Assembly: GCA_022393335.1 (NCBI GenBank)
Contig: JAJEKB010017462.1
Coordinates: 77,371 to 141,370, forward strand
Origin: Macrotrachela quadricornifera
Lineage: Eukaryota; Rotifera; Eurotatoria; Philodinida; Philodinidae
Direction: 5' to 3'
Length of the DNA stretch: 64,000 nt
This document shows, piece by piece, positions 33,441 to 45,442 of this stretch (its first letter is position 1; every line of letters starts with the position of its first letter). The translations under genes and the position numbers were made by a program. Below the pieces are notes generated by a model. The model saw nothing but the letters and a program-made list of their open reading frames with translations. It did not search any database and was not told the origin of the DNA.

Positions 33441-34461
33441 ATTTTTAATATCACATTAATTACTGACAAACAAAATATCGCTCTTATTCTAACCGATTTT
33501 TCACCAACAAAATAAGATGTGCTTTGAAATAATCGCTTATATTTACCATTAAATGAAGCCTTTTTGTTTCTTCTTCCTTTCACAATCATTACAAAGAATG
33601 TTATTCACTACACACATCGACAGTATTTACTTAAAAGAAACTATATACCGTGTCGAAAACAACACTCGACAATTTTTGAGGAAAGAAAGAAATATGTAAT
33701 AGTCAAGGTAAATTGTAAACTTTACTATTTTCTTGAAAGCAATCTTGAGGGTGAGGGTATTTAAAGCTGCATCAATAGCACACTCCTTCGACGTTGCTTC
33801 TTTTGGCCTTGTTATATCATTTAAACTGATTCTACACCATTTGGAAAATGAAAAACTTCAGACCGTCAAAAAAAGGGTTCGTACACTCTCACTACCATAA
33901 TTGTTCAGTAAAACTGTCTATTTCTATGATTTATTCTTTTTTATGTAATTTTTTTCTGATATTACGTTGTATAAGTAAATGTATTATTTCTTGTACAATC
34001 CGTCACCATATTAATAAATTTGATGATCAAATGTTTATTTTCTCGATGATCATTTCATAACAAATACATATTGGTAATCAGAAATATTTATACCCAAAAA
34101 TTTTAACATGATAACCTATATTCGTTGTTATATCGATTACAGATAGCTAATATTATCTAATAGATAGAAAAGAATATAATTTATTCACTACTTCTCATAA
34201 TTCATATCAAACATTAAATACTCACAGATGATATTATTCATTGATTTATTCCTTGTTTATAACATAATTCAAAAAAAGTATGAGAAAAATATGAATAAAC
34301 AACAAAAAGAAAAAAAAACAGTTTGTTTTTTAGAGATTAGCACTATAGAAAAGAAGAAGAATACAGACATCGAAAATACATGCAGAAATATATTGAAGAT
34401 AGCTTTACAAAAAAGAGAGAAAAGGAAAGTAACATGACACATCTTCTCTAAGGGCAACAAA
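33441..34461. other. Intergenic DNA upstream of ART2
   Basis: AT-rich, no gene recognised. It contains the presumed ART2 promoter. A purine-rich/A-rich run lies at 34270-34440. Confidence 0.5.
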
Positions 34462-34465
34462 TTAA

Positions 34466-35183
34466 ATGATCAGCATTTTAAAGTGAGTCATTAGTATTTT
34501 TTGTGAATGGTCAGTTTGATTTATTGATCAGTAGAAAGCTTATTTTTGATCAGCAGAAAGTTCATTTTTGATCAGTATAAAATTTCGTGCTGAACAATTA
34601 TTATATCTGCTTGTTAAATTAATAATTTATAGGTGTATCTGTCTAGGTACCACTGCAAGGAAAATTAAGTTCAGTGACCCTGAAAATCCCAATCCTAGAA
34701 TCGAATTTTTGAAGTCTTTTGCAACTGTCAGAAGCAGCACAATTGTTAGATCAGGAGATAGACACGAAAATTCTTAGATCTATGTAAAGAAATCGTGATT
34801 TTTTCATAACGTCGACAAAAGGCCTTCGAGTAGGTGTGTAAATTGGCTATGTCGTCTGCAAAATGTATGGCGTTTTTAACCTTGACAACTGAATAGTAAA
34901 AAATATCTCAAAATATATTTAAAAATCTCGGATTTATCTAGTAAATTAGTGGTTCAGTCGCTACAGTTGCAAAAGACTTCATATATTTGATTCTGAGATT
35001 GGGATTTTCGGGGACACCGAACTTAACTTTCCTTGCAGTGGTACCTAGACAGATACATCTTTAAATTATTAATTTAACAAGCAGATATAATAATTGTTCA
35101 GCACGAAATTTTATCCTGATCAAAAATAAACTTTCTACTGATCAATAAATCAAACTGATCATTCACTATATAATACTGATCAT
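34466..35183. mobile_element. TTAA-flanked foldback element
   Basis: 718 bp flanked by TTAA (34462-34465 and 35184-35187). Termini ATGATCAG...CTGATCAT. Arms match for about 280 bp: CAAGGAAAATTAAGTTC on the left against GAACTTAACTTTCCTTG on the right, and AGTGGTACCTAGACAGATA against its complement. The outer 110 bp of each arm carry several TGATCAG words, a possible transposase-binding array. A TTAA target duplication is typical of piggyBac elements. No coding capacity. Confidence 0.82.
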
Positions 35184-36354
35184 TTAAATACAAGCCTTCT
35201 TGAAGTCGTCTTGTTGACTTAAGGATTCCCCCTTTTCCGACCAAAAACTTGAAAATTTTTCATTTTTCGTTTGTTTTACTCAGCATAATCTCCAAGTCGT
35301 CCGCTAACTATTGAACGTATTTCAAGCACTAATATATAGATATAAAATGGCGAAAAATCTAAAAAGATTTATCATTTTCTATGAAAAACATCAAAATTTT
35401 CATTTTATTTCGGTTTTCCAGAAAATCGACTTTTTGAGGAAAAAAAGTGGAGAATCACCCCTGTTTCTTCGCCAAAGTACATTAGATTGATAGGAAACTT
35501 TCTTCTATTAATAGGAAAAAGTGTTTCGGAGAACCACTGTCTTTTGTTTCAAAATATAATGTACTGTTGGTTTTTGGCAGGGTTTAAAAAACAGCACTAT
35601 GTCCAAAAATCAGGGTTTTTTGGGGGTGCTCTCAGACTTCTCGTGATTTTTTTCGAGTAGAAGGAAATAAAAAGAAACAAAAAAAGGTAGCTCCTTCAAA
35701 TAATGTCTAGTATCTGTAAAAAAAATTTCAGCGCTGCCGGACATACTGTGGCTGAAAAAGGGAGCGATAAGGGAAGGACTTTTTTAGCTCTTGGGACCTT
35801 GATATTTCCTATTAGACAGGATTTGGGAATCTCGAGTCTGTGACAACTTTTGCTCTACTCACCAAGCTCTATCAGCCCTGAAAGCTTCAAAGTTTTCTGA
35901 TGAGCCGTTCTCGAAAAGTGCCGGAAAAGGGAGGGGGGGGTACCCTTAAGTGCAAGAAATTCTCTTGCTAATTCATCATTCGTTCTACGTGATAATATTC
36001 ATAATATTGTTAAACTTGTATCATCAAAATTAATGCGAGAACCTAATGGTACCCAAGATGACCATGAATCTTGTTCACCAACTTGTACTAATCTAATGAC
36101 ATTTAATTCAATAATATGATCTCCACACATAAATGAACAATCTTTAATAGCAATATTTAATTCATAATAATCTGCTTCTTTTTCATTACTCAATAAACTA
36201 AAATAAAAATTCAGATTTTTTTTTAATAATTGAAAACAAAAAAAAATGGTTTACAAATGAAATGTTTCATTATATTTCGGTATCCATGTATTACTCTTTC
36301 TTTTCGTTTTTTATCATTTAAATGAGGACCACACATTGCTAATTCAGATAGTCG
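35184..36354 (-). pseudogene. Relic of an unc-13/Munc13-type C2 domain gene, split by a transposon
   Basis: Minus-strand pieces match the last C2 domain of UNC-13. Near 36354-36300: LAMCGPHLNDKKRK. After a one-base shift: KSNTWIPKYNETFHL ending at a GT donor (about 36255). After an intron with acceptor TTTTAG near 36198: EADYYELNIAIKDCSF, GEQDSWSSWVPLGSRI, FDDTSLTIL, in-frame TGA at 36005-36003 (probably CGA Arg before decay), ILSRRTNDELAREFLALK. The coding then meets TTAA at 35946-35949, is interrupted by the 35223-35945 element, and resumes with LKSTRRLQEG down to the TTAA of the next element (35187). UNC-13 primes synaptic vesicles; a full protein exceeds 1500 residues, so this is a small fragment. 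Frameshift and nonsense show that it is dead. Confidence 0.78.
35223..35945. mobile_element. TTAA-flanked element (piggyBac-like MITE) inside the unc-13 relic
   Basis: 723 bp between TTAA at 35219-35222 and 35946-35949. The left end GGATTCCCCCTTTTCCG is matched by the right-end complement GGGTACCCCCCCC then CCCTTTTCCGG. Interior non-coding. Removing the element and one TTAA rejoins the unc-13 reading LALK/LKS cleanly, which independently supports the boundaries. A decayed partial copy lies at 6520-6660. Confidence 0.78.
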
Positions 36355-36522
36355 AAACAATTAATGAAAACTAACAGAATGTTTTCCTGGACACATGAAA
36401 AAAAAGCAAAATTTTTGTATTTCGATTCAAGATGATGCCTCTGCATATTAGTATCGAACGTCCTTTGAATAAATAAAAACTCAGTGTATTCATCTATAAT
36501 TTAAAAAAGAATTGTATATACT

Positions 36523-37499
36523 TAGGTCAGTCCAAAAATAGTGAGGGAAGTATATCAATTTCTTATAGAAAGTTCTGAGAAACTTTTTTTCTATATAGTC
36601 TGATAGAGAAAAGAAATCTCTATTTTTCTATGCTATTTGATCCCTATTCGTCTAGAATCATAGTAGTAAAACTTCAATAAAAACTATTTTTGTCGACATC
36701 TAGCTGATTGTTTTAGATTGACATAGATGGAGCACTTTTAAATTTTATTTTTGCATTTGATCATTTTATCGTCGTTTAGCACATTATATTAAAAAACCAA
36801 AATATATCACAAAGTGCAGCGTGAAAAGAGAGTACGGTTTACAAAAAACTACTTATTTGATAGTTGCAGTGTTTTGTTTCAAAATGTTTGAGACTCGGAA
36901 CGACCAAATTTTACCGCTATGAAAAGAAGACTTTTTTTCGTTACTATTGTATCCGTTTTTGCCAGCATCATCTTTTATAGTCATCCATTGTAAAATTCTA
37001 GAGTTCCTCACGTCGCATCTTGTAGTGTATTTTGCTTTTCTAATAAACATATTAATTAACAAGAAAATAATATGGGAAAAAACGAATACGATTTTTACGA
37101 AAAAGAGATCATGTTTTGGGAACGTCGAAATTTAGTCATTCTGACTTTTGCTCGTTTTAAAAACAAAAAAGTACAATTATCAAATGAGTAGTCTTCTGTA
37201 AATGGTAGAGCTTTTCACACTGCATTTTGTGATATATTTTAGTTTTTTAATATAACGTGTTAAACAATAATAGAATAGGATACAAAATGTTTTCCACGTT
37301 ACCATCTAAAACAACCAGCCAGATATCGACAAAAATAGTTTTTATTAAAGTTTTATTACTATGATACTAGATGAATAGTGATCAAATAGCAAAGAAGAAT
37401 AGAAATTTCTTTTCTCTATTAGACTATATAAATAAAAAGTTCCTCAGAAATTTCGATAAGAAATTGATATACCTTCGCCATTACTTTTGGACTGAACTA
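36523..37499. mobile_element. Mariner-like foldback element, ~430-bp arms
   Basis: Ends TAGGTCAGTCCAAAA (left, 36523) and TTTTGGACTGAACTA (right, to 37499), a mariner-type terminus beginning with TA. Arms 36523-36955 and about 37070-37499 are inverted copies, e.g. GTATATCAATTTCTTATAGA against TCGATAAGAAATTGATATAC and ACTATTTTTGTCGA against its complement. No transposase frame. Non-autonomous. Confidence 0.82.
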
Positions 37500-37717
37500 A
37501 GTAAGACTTGTACAAATTATTATAAAATTCTTTTCTGTCTAATAAGCACAACAAGGGTTATTAAAAAGAAATGTCCACGTTAATAAATATTAATCCTTTG
37601 AGTTCCAACTTTTCTTTTGCGAAGATCGAAATTTTTTTAATGAAATTTTTAATAATTTGTAAGCAGGGTTCATCGACAAACTGTGACATTGTTGGAGCGA
37701 ACATTATACAGTGCGAC

Positions 37718-38172
37718 TAGGGATGTAACAAACCCAAAGCTTTGCGTTTTAAATTTGGATTTGGGTTTGGATTTGTATGTTTATATCAGGATTTGGTCTC
37801 GATTTGCATTTGAATTAAATCTAACAGCTTAAAATTCAGATACGACTTGGATATTAGTGCTTAGATTTGAATGTGAGTTTGGATTTGGATTTGGTCTAAA
37901 ATCCAGAAATTGATTTTTGATGATAGAGCACCCTTTGCAAGTAGATTGTTCTTGTCGATACTTTGTCTTTTAGATTTGGTAAATTTAACATCAAATCGCA
38001 AATCCAAATCCAAATCTTAACCAACAAATCCAAACTCATATCCAAATCTAAGCACTAAAATCCAAGCCGTATCTGAATTTAAGTTTTTAAATTTAATTCA
38101 AATGCAAATCGAGACCAAATCCTGGTATAAACATAAAAATCCAAATTTTACTCGAGATTTGTTGCATCCCTA
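37718..38172. mobile_element. hAT-type MITE with perfect 8-bp target duplication
   Basis: 455 bp. The left end TAGGGATGTAACAAA is paired with the right end TTTGTTGCATCCCTA. Both flanks are AGTGCGAC (37710-37717 and 38173-38180). The arms contain repeated TTTGGATTTGG words (left) and CCAAATCCAAATC (right). An 8-bp duplication with a TAGGGATG terminus is diagnostic of the hAT superfamily. No coding capacity. Confidence 0.9.
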
Positions 38173-38180
38173 AGTGCGAC

Positions 38181-39014
38181 TGATGTCTCACTAGAAAATC
38201 TTCATCATTACAATCAATACATATGCAGTCAAAAGCCGTTAGAAGTTCATTTTCTGACGATAAGTTAGAATCAGTCAATCATTCATAACTTCCTCAATTT
38301 TTTGTTCGGTCAAACTCTTTCTCTTGAAGTTGCCATTGTGAAAACATCTAAGATGTATTGTTGAAGCCTTCAATAATTATTCAAAGAAAAATATATTTGC
38401 TTCGTTCTTACTCTTGTCTTCTAATATTCGAACACTGAATATATATATACGATACAGATCAGAAACGGAAAGAACTTACTAGATTTTCTAGGTAAGATTA
38501 GACTAGCTAAAACTTTACGGAGAGACAGAAACCAACCACAGAGCACTAGAGAGAATAGTAGGTAGTAAACACATCAAAAGACGAAAGAAAAGTGATTTTA
38601 CTGCAATGCGCTTGAATGAGAGATATAATGTATTTTATTATACAAAACGAAAGAAGGCGCATAGAATATAAATGTTTAATACTAATAAATAAAAAGGAGA
38701 GAAAGAAGGATTGTACTAGTCTGATATCACCTAATAAACGATAAAAAGATATTCTAAACAATTAAAGCATATACTCGAAACACCTGTGTCAAATAACTGC
38801 AATCGGACGCACACATGCGTCGCCGGAACTTAAAGGGTTAATTCTGTACTTAATTTCGTAGAATGCAATATCCTTCTAGATAGTATTTATTAAACGAATT
38901 TAACAAAAAAAAAACTAATCCAATTCATCAAAAAATATCCATGTATAAAACTGGAGTACTATTTAATCCTCTTATAAAAATACATTGCTGGCATACCCAT
39001 CTTCTTGTGAACAC
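38181..39014. other. Short intergenic DNA downstream of the F-box/LRR gene
   Basis: No gene recognised. This is the 3' flank of the F-box/LRR gene. A few AT microsatellite steps lie near 38440. Confidence 0.5.
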
Positions 39015-42000
39015 TCAAATTCGTTCCTTCAATAATGCGTTGTTTTTGAGTATTTCTTGAATATCCCGTTCTAGACTTGAATTGATTTGATTCCACCAGA
39101 GGTTCAATGTGGTGAGTGTCTGTATAAAACAATCAGTGGATAGATGAATAAGAAGAATATCAATGTAATTCATATTACTTTGTTTTGTTCTAAAGCATTG
39201 GCTAAATGTTGTGTCCCTTCATCACCAATATTATTGTAACCGAGGTCCAAGGTAGTGAGTGTCTGTGTAAAATAGTGAGTGCACAAATAAATAAGTAGAA
39301 AATTAATGTGATTCATATTACTTTGTTTAGTTCTAGAGCATTGGCTAAATATTGTGTACCTTGTGGGCCAATTTGATTGCTCCCGAGCTCCAATGTGGTG
39401 AGTGTCTATGTAAAAATAGTGAGTGCACAAGTGAATAAGCAGAAAATTAATGTGACTCATGTTACTTTGTTTTGTTCTAAAGCATTGGCTATATATTGTG
39501 CTCCTTTGTCACCAATTTGATTGCCCCAGACGTTCAATGTGATGAGTGTCTGCATGAAACAGCCAGTGCATAGGTGAATAAGCAGAAGACTGATATGATT
39601 GATATTACTTTGTTTTGTTCTAAAGCATTGGTTAAATGTTGTGCTCCTTGTGGACCAATTTGATTGCCTGAGAGGTCCAAGGTGGTGAGTGTCTGTGTAA
39701 AAAAGTGAGTGGATAGATGAATAAGCAGAAAATTGATATGAAGCAGATTACTTTGTTTTTTTCTAAAGCATTGGCTAAATGTTGGGCTCCTTCATCACCA
39801 ATTTGAGTGTACTGAAGGACCAATGAGGTTAGTGTCTGTGTAAAACAGGGAACGTATATATGAATAAGAAGAATATTGATATGAATCATATTACTTTGTT
39901 TTGTTCTAAAGCATTGGCTAAATGTTGTGCTCCCTGTGGACTAATTTGATTGTAGTGGAGGTCCAATGTAGTCAGTGCCTGTGTAAAAAAGTGAGTGCAT
40001 AAATAAATAAGCAGAAGATTAATGTGATTTATATTACTTTATTTTGTTCTAGAGCATTGGCTAAATATTGTGTTCCTTGTGGACCAATTTCGTTGTACTC
40101 AAGGTTCAACGTGGTAAGTGTCTGTATGAAAAGGTGAGGGCATAGATGAGTAAGAAGAGTATTGATATGATTCAAAATACTTTGTTTTGTTCTAAAGTAT
40201 CGGCTAAATAATGTGCCCCTTCGTCACTAATTTGATTGTACTGGAGGTTCAATGTGATAAGGGTCTATTTTAAAAAAGTGAGTGGATAGATGAACCAGAA
40301 GAATATTGATGGGATTCAAATTACTTCGTTTTGTTCTAAAGCATGGGCTAAATGTTGCGCTCCTTTATCACCAATTTGGTTGCCCCAGAGGTTCAATGTC
40401 GTGAGCTTCTGTATAAAAAAGTGAGTGCACAGGTGAATGAGCAGAAGATTAATGTGATTCATATTACTTTGTTTTGTTCTAGCGTATTGGCTAAATATTG
40501 TGCTCCTTGTGGACCAACTTGATTGCTTCGGAGGTCCAATGTGGTGAGTACCTGTGTAAAAAAGTGAGTACATAGGTGAATAAGAAAAGTATTAATGTGA
40601 TTTATTTTACTTTGTTTTGTTCTAGAGCACTGGCTAGATGTTGTGTTCCTTCATCACCAATTTCATTGCTTCGGAGGTTCAATGTGGTTAGTGTCTGTAT
40701 AAAAAAGTGAATGCATAGGTGAATAAGCAGAAGATTCATATAATTCATATTACTTTGTTCTGCAATAAAGCATTAGCTATATGTTGTGCTCCTTTGTCAC
40801 CAATTCCATTGCTTCGGAAGTCCAATATGGTGAGTGTCTGCGTGAAAAAGTGAATGCATACATGAAGAAGAAGAAGATCGGTATGATTCATATTACTTTG
40901 TTTTGTTCTAAAGCATTGGCTATATGTTGTGCTCCTTGAGGACCAAATTGATTGCTTCGGATGTTCAACGTGGTGAGTGTCTGTGTAAAAAAGTGAGTGG
41001 ATAGACAAAGAAGAAGAATATTGATGAGATCTTTATTACTTTATTTCGTTCTAAAGCAGCAGCCAAACGTTGTGCTGCTTGTAGACCAATTTGACTGCCC
41101 CAAAGGTCCAATGCGCTGAATGTCTGTAAAAAGTAGCTTTCAAGTGTATATATTGTTAAAATATCTTATGAATAAGATTTGAGTCGGACAGAAATTATCA
41201 AGGAACTATGGAGATATTGTAAAGGTATATTTGTCAATGTAGTGTTAGCAAAACGAAAACTATCTAGAAAAACACAGAATCATTCTTGGTTATCAGTTTT
41301 AGCATAGTTAAAGTATTTGATATAGACTATTGTTGAAGCAAGTTACATAGAAATAATAGAAATCGGCCGGGTATACGTTGTTGCTTTTATCGCAAAGTAT
41401 TTTGAGTAGGTTTTGACAGAATGAAAATGTTTTTAGAAATCACATTTTTGCGAAGCAGAACATTTTTTCACGAATTAGGCGGGATTAATACGAAACTTTG
41501 ATGAGCTAGATGACGCGGTTCTCAAGTCTCTCATTTTATCTTTTATGAGGTCTTCTGGACTTTGTAGATGATAATGGTTAAACGAGCTTTGAAATCAGGC
41601 TATTCAGGCGATAACTTATATAATATAATAAAATAAACGATCTTTTTAGCCTTATTATCATGACTACTTGCGGTCAGTATTTTATAATTCGACGACTACT
41701 TGAAACAATAGTAGATAACACTATGCGGGAAATGCACAGTACTCATAACATGTAATGTTTAACATTCTAGATTAGCAATACTAATCGATTTAAGCTTGTA
41801 AAATTGATCGATAGAAAATTGAACGCTAACTAGCTTGTTCATTAATGAATGTTAATCAACATTTTTTGAAATATTCGAAAGAATTTACTATATGTTCAGT
41901 TTAGCAATCCCTTCCACTTCAATCTGATTTTAGTTTTTCTTGTCATTGAAAATAGTCAAAGTGGTCATATTCATCATAATATAGTGTATTATCAAAGAGA

Positions 42001-44043
42001 TGTTTCAGCTCCATTTTACAGTAAAAGTTCGTAAGAAAAAAAAATTATTTTATATATATATATTGAATCAAGTTGAATTAATATAGTCAAGCAAAAAGAC
42101 CGAGAATGAAATCTTTAGTTTGTTGCAAACTATCAAAGTGCTTAATTGAATAACCTTCAGTTTTTACTTCCGCTTATAATAGTTGCTTATGTAGTAGAAT
42201 ATGAATAGTATGTTGAGTAAGAGGGAAACGACTGACTTATGACTTTTTCTATTTCAATGATTTTTATGACTTAATTGATTTAAAGATGACTTTTATGGCT
42301 TTAAAATTCATGAAAGTCATCTATCTGAAAAGTAATATATCTTACTATATTTGAATGTGTTGCTTTCAATTTTGATAGCCTTCAGCTTTGTAAGCAGCGA
42401 AGACAATTGTAATTTCAATTTCTGTTCTCATTGCTCTCATAATCCCTTGAAAATGTACGAGGAGTTGAATCCAAAATCGACTATTTACAAGTAGGATTCG
42501 TTCAAAAACTTGTTCTAATCTTGTAATTATTATCTAAAGTACATCTCAATGGGCTCTATCCAATCGTATAATTAGATTTTCCATAACTCAATGCATGCTT
42601 CGAAAAAGACCATAAACTTGAAACTTCATTATAAGGATCTTGAAATTTATAAACTAACAACTGTTTATGTGATCAATTTTATCAAGAACGTAATGTGATT
42701 TACCGCTGAGTTTGCTAAAAATCAAGGAAAATGTAGCAAAAAACTTTTTTTCCTGTTCATGATTCCAGTTTGATTCCTTTAAATTTTCGTGTTTTGATTT
42801 TGACAACTCTTTAGTTTTTGAACTCGTCCATCTCTCGTCGCCATGAATGATGATGATGTCCAGGAACGAAGTCTGAGGGAAAATGAAGGATCGCAATAAG
42901 TATGATGAATTTGAGGATGAAATCAGACGGAATTAATGCATAACGTCATAATCGTACTGAAAAACTAATCCTTGCTGAGAATCCTTTACACACACTATCA
43001 TTACTTCTATTCTATCGCTCAGATCTTCTCCTTCATTCTCATCATAATCCATAAATCCATTCGTTTTTGCGTAGCTGTATTTTTTTATTAGCTCTGAAGT
43101 TCTCAAAATGATATGGCAATTTTGCCTATGACATATATGTATCTTTTCCTTCCATCCAATTTATATGCATATGTTATTGGAAAAAAAGTAAAAAAAAGTT
43201 GGAGAATGTGTCATCGAGATTGAAAAAAAAACACATTTTTTTATTCTTTATTAATGATCCTTTACAGATGACTTTCGTGACTTTCTTGACTTAACATGAT
43301 TTAATTCAGCCACTTCTCCCTTGAGAAAAATTCGTTATATTTGGTTCTTGATTAATGTTACTCTAGTCTTTCTGACCAGCTATTTCAAAAATGTCACGTT
43401 CCTATATAACAAAATGTTTTCAAAGGGAATATTCGGCCTAAAAGGATTAGTTATGATTTTCATGATTTTTATGATTTAAAAGTTACTTAAGTCAGTTGTT
43501 TCCCCCTTGATGATGCGTTATTTCTATAAACTAATGTCAACAAAAAAGAACACATTCAAATTATTATAAACCATTTCGTATATGATATTTTCGCTTTTTC
43601 CACCATTAAAAGGAGTAACTTTAATACTTTCAAGGAGTGTGTTGATTCTGTTTTGTATTTCTTAAGATATTGAAGAGTTTTGTAAGCTCTTGAAATTTTC
43701 CACAATATCTGTATATATCCTTCTGAGTTTGTTTCAATGATAGAAAACAATTAAGTATACGATACTCGCCAATGAAATCTATTTGTTGGAACCAGGAATG
43801 GCAAGTTTGAAGGAAAATAATGCATTGAGGAAAAAAAACATCATTTGTAAAGTGATAAAACTATAATTTTATCATAGAAATAAAGATTACCTGATATCGA
43901 TGGTATGTGTCTGTAATGGCATTCAGTCTGGTACAGACATTACGACACGACAGTAGAATCGTTGGTTGATCAAGATGGTCGAGAATTCTATAAATCAACT
44001 CGACCGGTAGTGTTTGAAATGATAAAATTATTTTGTTTGACAT
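39015..44043 (-). CDS. F-box protein with one-exon-per-repeat LRR array
   Basis: Sixteen exons, all phase 0. Exon 1 43891-44043 encodes MSNKIILSFQ then LPVELIYRILDHLDQPTILL, an F-box. Fourteen 84-bp exons follow (41040-41123, 40897-40980, 40754-40837, 40611-40694, 40468-40551, 40325-40408, 40181-40264, 40038-40121, 39895-39978, 39752-39835, 39609-39692, 39466-39549, 39322-39405, 39179-39262), then 39015-39119 with the stop. Each 28-residue unit reads like TLTTLDLGYNNIGDEGTQHL plus ANALEQNK, the RNI/NLRC3-type LRR. All are stop-free; predicted length 477 residues. The F-box would recruit SKP1/cullin ubiquitin ligase and the LRRs the substrate (family knowledge). Joining exon 1 across the 2.77-kb intron is inference from matching phase; a missed exon there is possible. 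Confidence 0.8.
39120..41123 (-). repeat. Array of 14 exon+intron units, ~143 bp each
   Basis: The period is 143-144 bp: 84 bp of exon plus 59-60 bp of intron. The introns are homologous to each other as well (donor GTAATATGAATCA, then AAGTGAATAAGC-like text in reverse sense, acceptor TTTTACACAG), so the duplicated unit included its intron. Divergence between units is roughly 10-25 percent by eye, and every exon keeps exactly 84 bp. This indicates amplification by unequal crossing-over under selection to keep frame. Confidence 0.9.
41124..43890. other. Large putative first intron, no exon recognised
   Basis: 2.77 kb between the F-box exon and the first LRR exon. It is far longer than any other intron here. 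I see no LRR-type exon within it. A weak 80-codon frame at 42654-42896 has no recognisable features. It may hide transposon debris or an unrecognised exon. Confidence 0.45.
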
Positions 44044-44557
44044 TGATGTTGCTTTCTTCGAATTGTGTATGTGTGCGCTGTCTAAAATAGTATGTTTCTT
44101 TTTATATGTTCGTTTGTATATGTTGTTTTATGAAATTTATTTTGATGGTGCAATTTTTTTCTTCATATGCAGAAATGCAAACATATTAGATAAACAGTGA
44201 AATTTGAAGGCCTTATAGAAGCGATTATATATTGCGTTCTTTTTATATTTTACGCAAGGTAATGAATTGCTTGCATGTTGATGTTTCATTTTTCTCCATC
44301 AACTATGCGAATGTAACACATATGTTTTTCTGGCTTAAACCTCCCACAAATTTATTAAGAGAAAAATCAAATGAACGACTTTGAAGACAATGAAAAACTA
44401 AAAGGCATATATCATTAACAAGGATGCCTGTTAAAAAACAAAGTAATATTACTGTTTGAGTTCAATCCTTGAATTTCTTTTCAAACATAATATTTTCATT
44501 TTGGAATAAAAATTAATATTTATAAAAGGGCTAACACTTAAAAGAATAATGATCATA
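44044..44557. other. Upstream region of the F-box/LRR gene
   Basis: No gene recognised; presumed promoter region on the minus strand. Confidence 0.45.
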
Positions 44558-44565
44558 TTAAGTAC

Positions 44566-45194
44566 TATAGTTTGGAAAAAATATTTTGCACGGGGGATAT
44601 CGTTATGATTTCAAGTAGGAAACATATTGAATTTTATATCAAATGAAAGCCCGTGAAAAATGGGATATATTGGTAGCAAATAGTAAGGCTTATGAAAACC
44701 TTTTAATGTCGAATATAAGAAATTTTTACAAATTTTATACATGTTTTGCGGTGGAAAATTAAGGTGTCAGTGATTCAAACATGGAGTAAAATGTTTTTCT
44801 TGGATATTTTTACACGGTTCGATAGAGCTTGTCGAGTTCTAGAAAACTGTCTATATTGAAATTTTTAAATATGGTTCTTGGGTTAAAACTCACTGAAAAC
44901 TGTCTCAAGAATATACCAAAAAACTCATTCGATGCAGCTTGAAAAACTGCTAATTTTATTGAAAAATCGGGTGTTCTTCCATAGAAAAAATATGATTTTT
45001 TAACGGTTTTTAAGATTTAAATCTCTGAAAACTTCTTATGTTCAATATCAAAAAGTTTTCATAAACCTCACTATTTAGTCTCAATAAATCCCATTTTTCA
45101 CGAGCTCTCATTTTGTATAAAATTCAATATGTTTTCTATTTAAAATCATAACGATGCCTCCAGTGCAAAATATTTTTTCCAACCAAGTATAGTG
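44566..45194. mobile_element. MITE with TTAAGTAC flanks (probably hAT-like)
   Basis: About 629 bp. The left end TATAGTTTGGAAAAAATATT pairs with the right end AATATTTTTTCCAACCAAGT followed by ATAGTG. Arms match for about 170 bp: ATATTGAATTTTATA against TATAAAATTCAATAT and CGTGAAAAATGGGAT against ATCCCATTTTTCACG. TTAAGTAC occurs directly outside both ends (44558-44565, 45195-45202), fitting an 8-bp target duplication; the left end seems to have lost the initial CAC seen at the right. Confidence 0.75.
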
Positions 45195-45442
45195 TTAAGT
45201 ACACATAGAAATAATTAAATTCTTTTCAATTTACGTCACTCATGATTATAATAATAACAATCCATACCAGTTAATCCATTGATTATGTAGAAATGTTAAG
45301 ATCTAAAACGATTAATGATATAAATATGGATCAAATGAATAGTCGCATCTAAAGAGATGTTTTAGACAAATGAAAAATCAACTATAAACGAGCGACTTCG
45401 AAATACATTATGTATGAATAAATCTTTCTCTCTATTTTATAG

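Noticed and set aside
39120..41123. Regular ~143-bp periodicity considered as CRISPR or satellite
   Set aside because: Each unit contains a phase-0 84-bp LRR exon with proper GT-AG introns; it is a coding array in a eukaryote.
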